25,251 bases of DNA from positions 1 to 25,251 of the forward strand of contig JAADBR010000048.1 in NCBI GenBank assembly GCA_009995705.1, in the 5' to 3' direction. The position numbers were made by a program, and so were the translations under genes. The notes under the pieces were generated by a model, which was not told the origin of the DNA, searched no databases, and saw only the letters and a program-made list of their open reading frames with translations. Of this stretch, positions 7,620 to 15,071 are shown one piece after another (the stretch's first letter is position 1; every line of letters starts with the position of its first letter). The DNA is from Microcystis aeruginosa W13-11 (GTDB taxonomy: Bacteria; Cyanobacteriota; Cyanobacteriia; Cyanobacteriales; Microcystaceae).

Positions 7620-8390
7620 GTGGTGACGGGGGGTATAGCTGCGGGAAAAACCCATTGGATTCGCCAACAAATCGCCCAAAGCAAGCAGCCAAGTCTATAT
7701 TTTAGTCCCCAGACGGAAACTTTTCCCATTGATCATCTCACTTTACAGAGTGAATTTCCCCAGTTGTCCTGTGTTTCTAGGGAAGAAGAAGACCGTTTAA
7801 GCAGTTTATCGGCTAAAAATACGGTCTATATGGAAGTACCATGGCATTTAGACACGCAATCCCTCGAAAGCTTTCTAAAACCCCTCAATTGTCATCGGGT
7901 AGCGATTACGTCTCCAGACGAAGAAATCCCCGAAGGACAAGTTCCCGTCGATGAAATTGTCATCAGTCCCGTCAAAACAACAATAAAAGGTGATCAATGG
8001 TTAAAAAAACGAGAAATACAGATTTATAGAGCCGTTTTAACGGGAGAAATCCTCGATTTTTCCAGTTTAACTACCTTTTGGACAGAATTAACCCAAGGGG
8101 CCTATGGGGAAGTGCTGCGGGTTAAAAGTATCTTCGATATCATCGATGGTCAGTGTATTTATGGGGAATTTATGGATGAATGGCCAGAAAAAGACTTTCA
8201 AAGCTTAAATTTCCCCTTAAATCTCGATGGGAGACCGAATCGCTTTAGTGGGATTGAAATCGTCGGTCGCAATCTCGATAAAGCGATAATTGCCGATACC
8301 CTTAGTGATTGTTGTCTGTCCGATGAGGCACTTTTTTATTATCAACAACAATTTCAAGAATCTTTAGAGCCAGAAATGGAGTTAATCTGA
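7611..8390 (+). CDS. Degenerate COG0523/CobW-like P-loop protein
   Basis: 259 residues. The N-terminus has a P-loop GGIAAGKT (7-14) at the same place as in COG0523 GTPases, and VYMEVPWHLD fits a Walker B/switch II strand. The C-terminal part resembles the CobW C-terminal domain: AYGEVLRVKSIFDIIDG (164-180) and FSGIEIVGRNLDKAI (212-226). The latter shares VGRNL-type residues with the neighbouring full-length COG0523 protein. What is missing: no CxCC metal motif, no NKxD guanine motif, and the middle of the G domain is shortened. It may bind nucleotide without GTP specificity or metal, or act as a partner of the complete GTPase. It has a good Shine-Dalgarno sequence and a Zur-like operator. Its stop overlaps the next start (TGATG), so it is coupled to the metallophosphoesterase gene. 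Confidence 0.72.
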   Translation: MIIVVTGGIAAGKTHWIRQQIAQSKQPSLYFSPQTETFPIDHLTLQSEFPQLSCVSREEEDRLSSLSAKNTVYMEVPWHLDTQSLESFLKPLNCHRVAITSPDEEIPEGQVPVDEIVISPVKTTIKGDQWLKKREIQIYRAVLTGEILDFSSLTTFWTELTQGAYGEVLRVKSIFDIIDGQCIYGEFMDEWPEKDFQSLNFPLNLDGRPNRFSGIEIVGRNLDKAIIADTLSDCCLSDEALFYYQQQFQESLEPEMELI

Positions 8391-9199
8391 TGAAAATAGC
8401 CGTTTTATCCTGTATTCATGGCAATATGCCCGCTTTTGATGCTGTTTTGCGAGATTTAGACCAACAGGGTTGTCAAGAAATCTACTGTTTAGGGGATTTA
8501 GTTGGGTATGGACCCCATCCTAACCAAGTGGTGGAAAAAATCCGTCAACTGGGGATTACTACAGTACAAGGGTGTTGGGATGAGGATATCGTTGAGGGGT
8601 TAAATGCCTGTGAATGCAGTTATCCGTCGCTTTTAGCAGAAAAACGGGGTAGATTAGCTCATGAGTGGACAAATCAAATAATCACCCCAGAAAACCGTAA
8701 TTATTTGTCAAAACTGCCCGAAATTTTTAAGCTAGATCACCTCTGTTTTGTCCATGGTAGTCCCCAAAGTAACCATGAGTACCTTTTAGCCGAAATGGAC
8801 GCTTTTACGGCTTTAGAACGGGTTTTATCGGTAGATACAGAGGTTTTATTCTGTGGACATACCCACATCCCCTACATTCGCACTCTCGACGCGGGAAGCT
8901 TGCAAATAAAAGTGTATCAACCCGATGGGGAACAGTCGCGGCAATTTACCACACCAGTTAAACGTATCATCAACGTGGGATCGGTGGGAGAACCGCGTCA
9001 CGGTCGTCCAAATGCCACCTATGTGATTTACGATCGAGAAACGGCAGCGGTACAACTGCGAGAAGTGGCCTATAACTATCAAGAAACCTGTCAGGCTATT
9101 TTAGCATCGGGTTTACCTCCTATTTTCGCTTGGCGATTGGCTAAGGGTCTAGAATATGCGGAAAAAGCCGATGATCCGACTCATGTTTGCGAACGTTAA
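8390..9199 (+). CDS. Calcineurin-type metallophosphoesterase with Cys-substituted metal ligands
   Basis: Member of the metallophosphoesterase superfamily, 269 residues. Canonical motifs in order: SCIHGN (7-12), GDLVGYGP (35-42), QGCWDED (60-66), VHGSP (121-125), GHTHIP (156-161), and VGSVGEPR (196-203) near the end. In the usual enzyme the first motif is SDxHGN and the third is GNHD. Here the Asp is C8 and the Asn is C62, both dinuclear-metal ligand positions. H10, D36, H122, H157 and H159 remain. Additional Cys residues cluster at C74/C76 (NACECSYPS). It is therefore likely still metal-binding but with altered metal preference. The substrate is unknown; relatives include phosphodiesterases and diadenosine-tetraphosphate hydrolases. 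It starts within the stop of the upstream COG0523-like gene (1-bp overlap), putting it under the same Zur-type operator. Confidence 0.85.
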   Translation: MKIAVLSCIHGNMPAFDAVLRDLDQQGCQEIYCLGDLVGYGPHPNQVVEKIRQLGITTVQGCWDEDIVEGLNACECSYPSLLAEKRGRLAHEWTNQIITPENRNYLSKLPEIFKLDHLCFVHGSPQSNHEYLLAEMDAFTALERVLSVDTEVLFCGHTHIPYIRTLDAGSLQIKVYQPDGEQSRQFTTPVKRIINVGSVGEPRHGRPNATYVIYDRETAAVQLREVAYNYQETCQAILASGLPPIFAWRLAKGLEYAEKADDPTHVCER

Positions 9200-9202
9200 T
9201 TT

Positions 9203-9919
9203 GTGATAAATCAAGAAATTATGTGGGCAATTTTAAGCGGTATTCAAGGCAATTTACCAGCCTATCAAGCGGTCTTAGCAGATATTCAGCAACGGTCAGT
9301 TACTGTAGAAAATTTATATATTTTAGGAGATTTTATCGGTGTTAATCCCGATAGTGAAATGCTAGTAGAACAAATACGTTATCCCACTAAAAATAACTTA
9401 TATCCGCAGGTTTGTCGGGGATGGTGGGAAGAACAATGTCTAATTTTACACAGTTTGGGAGCCACAGGAGAACCGACGGAATTAATCCATAAACATGGAA
9501 TTGATAGCACTAAGCAACTCTGGGACGCAGTGTCTTTAGAAACGGTGCAATGGCTACGAAATCTCGATTTTGGTTTTGTCGAGTTGGATTGTTTATTAAT
9601 TCATGGCAGTAGTGTCAGTGTTAGTGAAGAATTAACCCCCGATACTCCCCCATGGCAAATTTTAGATCGACTGCAACGGGTGGGAGTTAATAATCTATTT
9701 TGTGGTCGTGTGGGAAAAGTTTTTGATTATTCTTTACAGTCCGCTAATTTAACTAGCACTGTTACTACTTTAGATCAACGGCAACCAAGCGAAACTTTGA
9801 CGATTCAAGATAAGCGTTTAATTGGGGTTGGTAGCGTTGGTAAAGAATTAAATAAAGCAGTTTACACTCTCTATAATCCTAGTAATAATTGCGTGGAGTT
9901 TAGAACCGTACCTTATTAA
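9203..9919 (+). CDS. Metallophosphoesterase-like probable pseudoenzyme, paralog of the upstream gene
   Basis: 238 residues, aligning end to end with the preceding protein but with most metal ligands lost. Motif 1 is SGIQGN (D to G13, H to Q15), motif 3 is RGWWEE (N to W74), and motif 5 is CGRVGKV instead of CGHTHIP (H to R169, H to G171). GD (42-43) and IHGSS (H134) survive, and the end motif is VGSVGKEL. The reading frame is intact and well conserved in length, so it looks like a maintained non-catalytic partner rather than a decaying gene. Start: GTG at 9203 gives the longest frame; ATG at 9221 gives MWAILSGIQGN, which fits the family start (MKIAVLSCIHGN) better and may be the true one. It begins 3 bp after the upstream stop, as third gene of the operon. 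A soluble protein is expected. Confidence 0.75.
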   Translation: MINQEIMWAILSGIQGNLPAYQAVLADIQQRSVTVENLYILGDFIGVNPDSEMLVEQIRYPTKNNLYPQVCRGWWEEQCLILHSLGATGEPTELIHKHGIDSTKQLWDAVSLETVQWLRNLDFGFVELDCLLIHGSSVSVSEELTPDTPPWQILDRLQRVGVNNLFCGRVGKVFDYSLQSANLTSTVTTLDQRQPSETLTIQDKRLIGVGSVGKELNKAVYTLYNPSNNCVEFRTVPY

Positions 9920-9953
9920 TCTTTCAGACATTAATAAAATATTAAAGATTAAT
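9915..9953 (+). terminator. AT-rich stem-loop at the end of the operon
   Basis: ATTAATCTTT (9915-9924) and AAAGATTAAT (9944-9953) are perfect 10-bp arms around a 19-base AT-rich loop; the left arm contains the stop codon at 9917-9919. It could aid termination, but it has only one GC pair per arm and no following T-tract, so support is weak. Confidence 0.3.
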
Positions 9954-9983
9954 TTAAGTAGGTAGGTGTTAAAAATTATCAGA

Positions 9984-10044
9984 CACCCCCCTTATCAAGG
10001 GGGATCAAGGGGGGATTTATCTTCAATTTAATTATAACCAGCTA
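9984..10044 (-). repeat. Dispersed intergenic palindromic element, copy 1
   Basis: Read on the minus strand, it starts with TAGCTGGTTATAATTAAATT (10044-10025). An AT-rich spacer follows, then C-rich/G-rich blocks that can fold: CCCCCTT (9987-9993) pairs with AAGGGGG (9997-10003) around ATC. The same 20-mer and the same kind of hairpin occur on the plus strand at 24982-25131. The element's first three bases are also the stop codon of the methyltransferase gene (10042-10044). It may double as a terminator between the convergent genes. Confidence 0.75.
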
Positions 10045-11025
10045 GATAACTGAGGTAAGAGACTCTTGCTGACTTGCTTGCAGATTCGATTGAGCGCGAA
10101 CAGCGCGGAACATCCCAAAACGACATAAACCCGTACCAAAGGCCAAACGCATCAGCAGAATTGTCGGCACTTCTCGGACAGATTTAACCAACCCAGTTAG
10201 ACCAAATTGCCACCAACCTTGGGGACGAATCACCCCCTGCCAAATGGTATCAATCCAAGAGGGTAGAGTGGCTGTTGTCCAGTCAGCAGTCATCACTTCC
10301 CCATCTACCAATCCCGTGGCCGCTAACTGTTCGGCAAAACCTTCGATGCTGGCAAAAGCGGGGTGAGACCACTGATCCAAAAGTTGGCGCATTACGGGAC
10401 GTTCCCAGAAATTAAGCGGTTTTTGACGGTCATCTCGCTGATTCCAGTCCGCTACCACCAAGACTCCCCCTGGTTTGAGAACTCGCAGTAATTCCCGAGC
10501 AAAAACGGCTTTGTCCGGCATATGGGGACCGGCTTCAATTGACCAGACCACATCAAAACTCTCGTCGGGAAAAGAAAGGTCCATGGCATCATCGACCAAA
10601 AAGCGAGCATTTAAATCTGGTGGTGTTAGTTCTTTGGCCCGTGCCACTTGTTTGGGACTAATGGTGACACCGGTAACGGCAAATCCGTAGTCCCGGGCCA
10701 GAATGCGACTGCTGCCACCAATACCACAACCGACATCGAGGAGAGTTGCACCGGCGGGTAATTTATCCAAACCGGACCAAGAGACCATTTCCGCCACAAA
10801 GTCGGCTTTTGCCGCTAGAAAGTCTTTTTTTTCTGGTGGTGAACCGTAGTGACCTAAATGGATGTGTTCCCCCCAATAATATTCTAAAATCCCGTCCTCA
10901 GTCCATTGGTCGTAGGAATTGGCCACCGAGTCCGACGATTGATACTTGCGAGAGGAAACAAAATAGACGACGATAGCGATCGCTAGGAGTAACCCTAAAG
11001 ATGATGTCACCAAAAGTATATTCAT
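10042..11025 (-). CDS. MPBQ/MSBQ methyltransferase (tocopherol/plastoquinone pathway)
   Basis: SAM-dependent C-methyltransferase, 327 residues. It adds a methyl group to 2-methyl-6-phytyl- (and solanesyl-) benzoquinol, a step of alpha-tocopherol and plastoquinone-type synthesis. An N-terminal membrane segment (3-24) is followed by YQSSDSVANSYDQWTEDG (28-45), ILEYYWGEHIHLGHYG, SAM motif I LLDVGCGIGG (95-104), DDAMDLSFPD, SIEAGPHMPDK, and RPVMRQLLDQWSHPAFASIE. These segments match Synechocystis Sll0418 almost word for word from memory. That argues for this enzyme rather than gamma-tocopherol methyltransferase, which shares the general fold. It is on the minus strand, downstream of feoC but with a 132-bp gap, so probably separately transcribed. 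The terminal 20 residues are variable. Confidence 0.88.
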   Translation of the reverse strand: MNILLVTSSLGLLLAIAIVVYFVSSRKYQSSDSVANSYDQWTEDGILEYYWGEHIHLGHYGSPPEKKDFLAAKADFVAEMVSWSGLDKLPAGATLLDVGCGIGGSSRILARDYGFAVTGVTISPKQVARAKELTPPDLNARFLVDDAMDLSFPDESFDVVWSIEAGPHMPDKAVFARELLRVLKPGGVLVVADWNQRDDRQKPLNFWERPVMRQLLDQWSHPAFASIEGFAEQLAATGLVDGEVMTADWTTATLPSWIDTIWQGVIRPQGWWQFGLTGLVKSVREVPTILLMRLAFGTGLCRFGMFRAVRAQSNLQASQQESLTSVI

Positions 11026-11157
11026 TCAATCCTGCTGGGCAAACTGACACAAAGCTTAATAACTCTTAAAGATTATACAACTTTGAGGTTCTGCGGGCTG
11101 AGGAGCTAACAGGATTGAGGGACTTTGCTTACTGGCCAGAAATTAACTATTAAACTT

Positions 11158-11397
11158 TTAGTTGCTTGTCCCTGTGGAATTGCCCTCAATCCATTCGTAA
11201 AAAGCCATAGATTCTGGGGAACAACGGCTGCATCCTCCGCATTTTTCTAGGGAAATCAGGCGAATTCGCCCTTTTTTCAGCAAGCGATCGAGCATAGGAC
11301 TTAAGGCATCCGCTGACATCCGAAAGTGTGTGGATAAGTCAGCCAGAGATGCTTTCTGATTTTTGGCAAGATAAGCCTGTATATCGGTTAAAATCAT
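11158..11397 (-). CDS. feoC: FeoC-like winged-helix protein with Cys cluster
   Basis: 79 residues. The N-terminal two thirds are a small winged-helix domain: MILTDIQAYLAKNQKASLAD, then LSTHFRMSADALSPMLDRLL. The motif C53-x2-C56-x2-C59 (KCGGCSRC) follows, the Fe-S or iron-sensing site of FeoC proteins. FeoC is a small cytoplasmic partner of the ferrous iron transporter FeoB, thought to regulate or protect it. The gene is the third in the feo cluster, 109 bp after feoB on the same strand, with an inverted repeat in the gap. Start ATG and length are typical of the family. Confidence 0.88.
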   Translation of the reverse strand: MILTDIQAYLAKNQKASLADLSTHFRMSADALSPMLDRLLKKGRIRLISLEKCGGCSRCSPESMAFYEWIEGNSTGTSN

Positions 11398-11438
11398 GGT
11401 TTATAAGCGAAAAAAATCGAGAAAAGTTACTTGATTGC

Positions 11439-11500
11439 GGTGGGTTACGGCGAATCTAAATAATTTGTTAGTTGCCTAGCTTTTTGTCGCCTAACCCACC
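11439..11500. repeat. Long inverted repeat between feoB and feoC
   Basis: GGTGGGTTACGGCG (11439-11452) and CGCCTAACCCACC (11488-11500) are reverse complements except for one bulged base, with a 35-base loop. The GGTGGGTTAGGCG type of arm is a common cyanobacterial intergenic palindrome. In the feo transcript it would form a strong intercistronic stem, possibly limiting read-through into feoC or stabilising feoB mRNA. No T-run follows on the minus strand. Confidence 0.65.
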
Positions 11501-11506
11501 CTACTT

Positions 11507-13828
11507 TTAAATTGCCGGACGGTTGATTTTTCGGGGACGGAGATTTTTTAAGGTGAATAAAACCCCGACTACGGTTAAACCCATCAAGACTATCCAAAAG
11601 AGAGAAAATCCCGGGTGTCGAGAAAAAGTGGCGATTTGATAGAAGGAAGTGGCAACAATATAGGCCATTCCTGTGGTCCAGAGGGCAATAAAAACAGTCC
11701 AACCGGCATTAGTTTCACGATATACGGCCGCTGTGGCCGAAACACAGGGAAAATAGAGCAGAACAAACAAAAGATAGGCAAAAGCACCCGCTTGACCATC
11801 AAATCTTCTCGCCATCGCCCCAAAAGTTCCTAAATCTATCTCTTGCTCCTCGGCAGCCGTTTTTTGATCTTGCACATCACCAATATTTAAACCCAAGGGA
11901 TCAAGCACTTGATTGGGTAATTCCGCTAAATTGGCGGGAATAGTGGCGATTGCTTCCTGAATTTGCCCCCAAAAGTCGAATTTTTTCGCCTCGGTCCCTT
12001 GATTAGCGTCCTCTTGTGCTAGTTGACTATAAATCGAGTTTAATGTGCCGACCATCGCTTCTTTGGCAAAAACTCCCGTAAAAATGCCCACCGTTGCCGG
12101 CCAATTTTGCTGCTCTAGTCCCATGGGTGAGAAAATAGGAGTTACAGCTTTACTGGTGGCACTTAAAACCGATCGCTCGCTGTCTTGATTACCAAAAGAA
12201 CCATCAAAACTGACGGAGTTGAGTAGTCCCAAAATCATCACCATTAAAACGATAATTCGTCCAGCTTTCCATAAAAACGCTTGCAGACGTTCCCAAGTGC
12301 GAATTAAAACTCCTTTCAGACGCGGTAGATGATAGGGAGGCAATTCCATAATAAAGTGACTGATTTCTCCCTTGAGTAGGGTTTTTTTCATCACCAATCC
12401 CGTCAAAATAGCGGCGAGAATTCCTAAGATATAAAGACCAAAAACGATGTTTTGACCACCTATGGGGAAAAAAGCCGCTGCAAATAGGGCATAAACAGGT
12501 AATCTGGCCCCACAGGACATAAAAGGGTTCATCATAATCGTCATTAAACGATCGCGGGAATTTTCCAGGGTCCTAGTGGCCATAATTGCCGGCACATTGC
12601 AACCAAATCCCACCAGCATGGGGACAAAGGATTTACCAGGCAATCCCACCAAACGCATCAATCGGTCCATGACGAAGGCTGCCCGGGCCATATAGCCAGA
12701 ATCCTCTAAAATTGACAAAAAGAGGAACATAAAGCCAATTACGGGGATAAAAGTGGCGACGGTTTGCACACCTCCCCCCGCTCCATCAGCGAGCAGAGCA
12801 ATTAGCCAACCCGGGGTATGGATTGTTTGTAAAACTTGGGCAAAACCATCGACAAAGATAGTCTGGGCAGTTAAATCGAAGAAATCGATAAAGGCAGCAC
12901 TAACATTGATGGTAAATAAGAACATTAGGTACATTACGCCCAAAAATATCGGAATTCCCCACCAGCGATCGAGAACAATCCGATCGAGGCGATCGGACAT
13001 GGTATCATTTATCTGTCCAGTCCGTTGAGTGGCTCCCTGGGTAACTTGCTGAATAAAGCCATAACGAGTATCAGCAATTAAAATATCAAGGTCTTCCCCC
13101 AAAACTTGGTGTATTTGTCGTCTATGCTTGACGATAATGCTTAATAGTTCCTGTGAACGCAATTCTGGGGCAACGCGATCCTCGTATTGCAGTAGATTTA
13201 AAGCGGTCCATCTTGGCTCAACGATCCTTTTACTGCTATGGTCGTTAATGTAGGCAACAATCTCGCTCAGAGCTTCCTCAATTACCGCAGGATAAGCGAC
13301 ATAAGCGGCAGTATGGCTAATATTACTGACTAATTCCCCAATTTTTTGCTTTAATTCTCCGATTCCTTCTCCTTTAACCGCACTAATCGCCACGACAATT
13401 GCATCCATGCGATCGCTTAAGAGTTGCGGATTAACCACAATACCCCTAGTTTTGGCCACATCCATCATATTCAGGGCAATCAACATCGGTAAACGCATCT
13501 CCATGATTTGGGTAGTCAGGTAGAGATTGCGCTCTAAATTAGAAGCATCGACGATATTAATCACTAAATCCGCTTCTCCTGACAGTAGATAGTTCCTAGC
13601 GACTAATTCATCCATTCCTGTTTCCCCTTCTTCCACATCAAGGGAATAGACTCCGGGTAAATCCACAAGGGTGATATCTTCCCCGTTAACTTGAAATCGT
13701 CCCTCCTTGCGATCGACTGTTACTCCCGGCCAGTTGCCGGTCCGTTGATTGGCTCCTGTGAGAGCATTAAAAAGGGTAGTTTTGCCACAGTTAGGATTGC
13801 CAATTAAGGCGATAATGGGTTTGACCAT
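11507..13828 (-). CDS. feoB: Ferrous iron transporter FeoB
   Basis: Inner-membrane ferrous iron transporter of 773 residues, the usual length. An N-terminal GTPase domain shows G1 GNPNCGKT (10-17), the TGNWPGVTVDRKEG switch region, and G3 DLPGVYSL, followed by ALNMMDVAK (G4, NMMD). A GDI-like helical linker spans about 170-260. The membrane domain holds two conserved gate regions: LVGFGCNVPAIMATRTLE with MMNPFMSCGARLPVYALFAA, and GIFTGVFAKEAMVGTLNSI followed later by LLYFPCVSATAAVYRE. All key Cys/Gate motifs are present and no frame break is seen. It lies 42 bp downstream of feoA on the same strand, consistent with a feoAB(C) operon. Start is the ATG before the GNPNCGKT-containing strand. Confidence 0.97.
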   Translation of the reverse strand: MVKPIIALIGNPNCGKTTLFNALTGANQRTGNWPGVTVDRKEGRFQVNGEDITLVDLPGVYSLDVEEGETGMDELVARNYLLSGEADLVINIVDASNLERNLYLTTQIMEMRLPMLIALNMMDVAKTRGIVVNPQLLSDRMDAIVVAISAVKGEGIGELKQKIGELVSNISHTAAYVAYPAVIEEALSEIVAYINDHSSKRIVEPRWTALNLLQYEDRVAPELRSQELLSIIVKHRRQIHQVLGEDLDILIADTRYGFIQQVTQGATQRTGQINDTMSDRLDRIVLDRWWGIPIFLGVMYLMFLFTINVSAAFIDFFDLTAQTIFVDGFAQVLQTIHTPGWLIALLADGAGGGVQTVATFIPVIGFMFLFLSILEDSGYMARAAFVMDRLMRLVGLPGKSFVPMLVGFGCNVPAIMATRTLENSRDRLMTIMMNPFMSCGARLPVYALFAAAFFPIGGQNIVFGLYILGILAAILTGLVMKKTLLKGEISHFIMELPPYHLPRLKGVLIRTWERLQAFLWKAGRIIVLMVMILGLLNSVSFDGSFGNQDSERSVLSATSKAVTPIFSPMGLEQQNWPATVGIFTGVFAKEAMVGTLNSIYSQLAQEDANQGTEAKKFDFWGQIQEAIATIPANLAELPNQVLDPLGLNIGDVQDQKTAAEEQEIDLGTFGAMARRFDGQAGAFAYLLFVLLYFPCVSATAAVYRETNAGWTVFIALWTTGMAYIVATSFYQIATFSRHPGFSLFWIVLMGLTVVGVLFTLKNLRPRKINRPAI

Positions 13829-13870
13829 AATTTAGGATATTGAGTGACGAATAGGACTAGATGATTAAAT

Positions 13871-14506
13871 TTAGCTTTCTGGGTCTATTTCTTCCACGAC
13901 TAAAGCGTCTGCTTCCTGTTTACGCAGACTGAGATGAAATCCCCGCACCTGAATCTCGACGGGATCCCCCAAAGGTGCCACACGAATAACGGTAAACTCT
14001 GTCCCCGGAGTTAATCCCATTGATAACAATTTTCCTTTGTATCCGCTCAATGCTCGGTCATAACCGACGACTTTACCCGCTTTTCCTATGGTTATCTCCC
14101 GCAGAAATGTTCTTACTTCAGGTAGGTCTTTTTTGGGTTCCAGTTTTTTCGGTTGACTGTCACTAACGAGGATTTTTTCGGCCATTTCTGCCCCGATACC
14201 AATACGATTGTCTTGAATGGCAATTAAAACTGACCCCCTCGGTTGGGAACTAATCACCTGTAATTGAATACCGGGGTTTAATCCCATACCTAGTAGTCGA
14301 TTGATCCCTCCTGTCCCCTGAAATCCCGCTAACCAGACGGTTTTTCCCATTTCCACTTGTGCTAGAGGATAGGTGGCAGCCAAGTCATTACCCCCGGGAG
14401 TGACATTATCTAATTCTGCCTCTGTACCACCCCAATAGGAGAATTGGTCGTCTTTTTGCCAGTTTTCTGGTTTTTCTGGTTCATTAGGTCTAATTTTATC
14501 GTCCAT
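13871..14506 (-). CDS. feoA: FeoA protein with two fused FeoA domains
   Basis: 211 residues, against about 75-90 for single-domain FeoA. Two SH3-like FeoA domains are visible. Domain 1 (about 46-114) has GINRLLGMGLNPGIQLQVIS and IGIGAEMAEKILV. Domain 2 (about 131-207) has YKGKLLSMGLTPGTEFTVIR, VEIQVRGFHLSLRKQEADAL. Both keep the LLxMGLxPG signature. A charged, disordered N-terminal tail (1-45) precedes them, and a Lys/Pro linker (115-130) separates them. FeoA is a cytoplasmic accessory factor needed for FeoB function. Here the fusion may supply two FeoA copies per FeoB subunit. It is the first gene of the cluster, and a Fur-box-like site is 166-180 bp upstream of its start. Confidence 0.92.
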   Translation of the reverse strand: MDDKIRPNEPEKPENWQKDDQFSYWGGTEAELDNVTPGGNDLAATYPLAQVEMGKTVWLAGFQGTGGINRLLGMGLNPGIQLQVISSQPRGSVLIAIQDNRIGIGAEMAEKILVSDSQPKKLEPKKDLPEVRTFLREITIGKAGKVVGYDRALSGYKGKLLSMGLTPGTEFTVIRVAPLGDPVEIQVRGFHLSLRKQEADALVVEEIDPES

Positions 14507-14671
14507 GCTTTTCTTATCTCCAAAGGCAAAGAAGGTCTTTCATTTAAGACTGACAATAATTTCTTGATAGCTCATCGCGTTTACTGAAGTGATCAAAGGG
14601 TGAGAACTGCGCTAATGTCAGCCTCAGTCAACGGTTTTAAACTGTTCCATAATTGCGATCGCTAAAATAAA

Positions 14672-14686
14672 TGCTAATTATTCTCA
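14672..14686 (-). promoter_or_regulatory. Fur-box-like operator upstream of feoA
   Basis: On the minus strand this reads TGAGAAT-A-ATTAGCA, a 7-1-7 arrangement matching TGATAATnATTATCA at 12 of 14 positions (mismatches symmetric in placement, T to G). Iron control of feoAB by Fur is standard in bacteria. The site is 166 bp upstream of the feoA ATG, so a long leader or a distal promoter would be needed. Confidence 0.55.
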
Positions 14687-14914
14687 ATTACCAGTGTAAT
14701 CCCAAAGGGGAGACAGGAAAGAAAAATATTTCTTTAAAAAAGTCACCAGTCTCTGGTAAATGGCGATCGCTCAGAGACAAAAATATTTTTAATGCCGAAA
14801 AATTCGGCTCTCTTGGGTTTGGTGGGTAAAATGTATTCTAAGATACATTCCTGCTGGCGAGCGAGTGGAAGGAACCACAGAGACACAAAGGACATAGAGA
14901 TCGATCGCTACTAT

Positions 14915-14929
14915 ATAAGTTAAACTTAT
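14915..14929. promoter_or_regulatory. 15-bp perfect palindrome, candidate operator
   Basis: ATAAGTT-A-AACTTAT is a perfect 7-1-7 palindrome located 142 bp before the ABC ATPase start. The geometry is like that of dimeric regulator sites, including those of the Fur superfamily, but the sequence is not a Fur/Zur box. No regulator can be named. Confidence 0.35.
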
Positions 14930-15071
14930 CACACAAAGAATAAGAGAGCCAAAATTCTCCCTTAAAAGCGAGATTACCCCAGCTATCTAGGAATTAATTG
15001 CATCCAGCTACTGGGAACGAAAAAAGCTATATTTATAAGTAAATCGAATCTGTCTTTCTGTTTAAAGACCT

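Larger units (their letters stand above)
14507..15071. other. Divergent intergenic region between feoA and the ABC ATPase gene
   Basis: 565 bp with no gene. It holds the Fur-box-like site and the 15-bp palindrome listed separately. It also holds small hairpins: ACCAG-TCT-CTGGT near 14742-14754 and GCCGAA-AAA-TTCGGC (14794-14808), plus AAAGAAA-AATA-TTTCTTT near 14718-14735. Two HIP1 octamers (GCGATCGC) are present, at about 14656 and 14763. Promoters for both divergent genes must lie here, but I could not assign -10/-35 boxes with confidence. Confidence 0.5.

Noticed and set aside
7424..7705. Plus-strand 93-residue frame across the second Zur-type operator
   Set aside because: Out of frame with the cysS remnant and with the P-loop gene, crosses the promoter, and its product looks random.
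10042..11025. Gamma-tocopherol methyltransferase
   Set aside because: N-terminal helix and the YQSSDSVAN...HLGHYG and RQLLDQWSHPAFASIE segments fit the MPBQ/MSBQ methyltransferase better.
12753..13028. Plus-strand 91-residue frame inside feoB
   Set aside because: Antisense shadow of the FeoB membrane domain; low-complexity basic product without family features.
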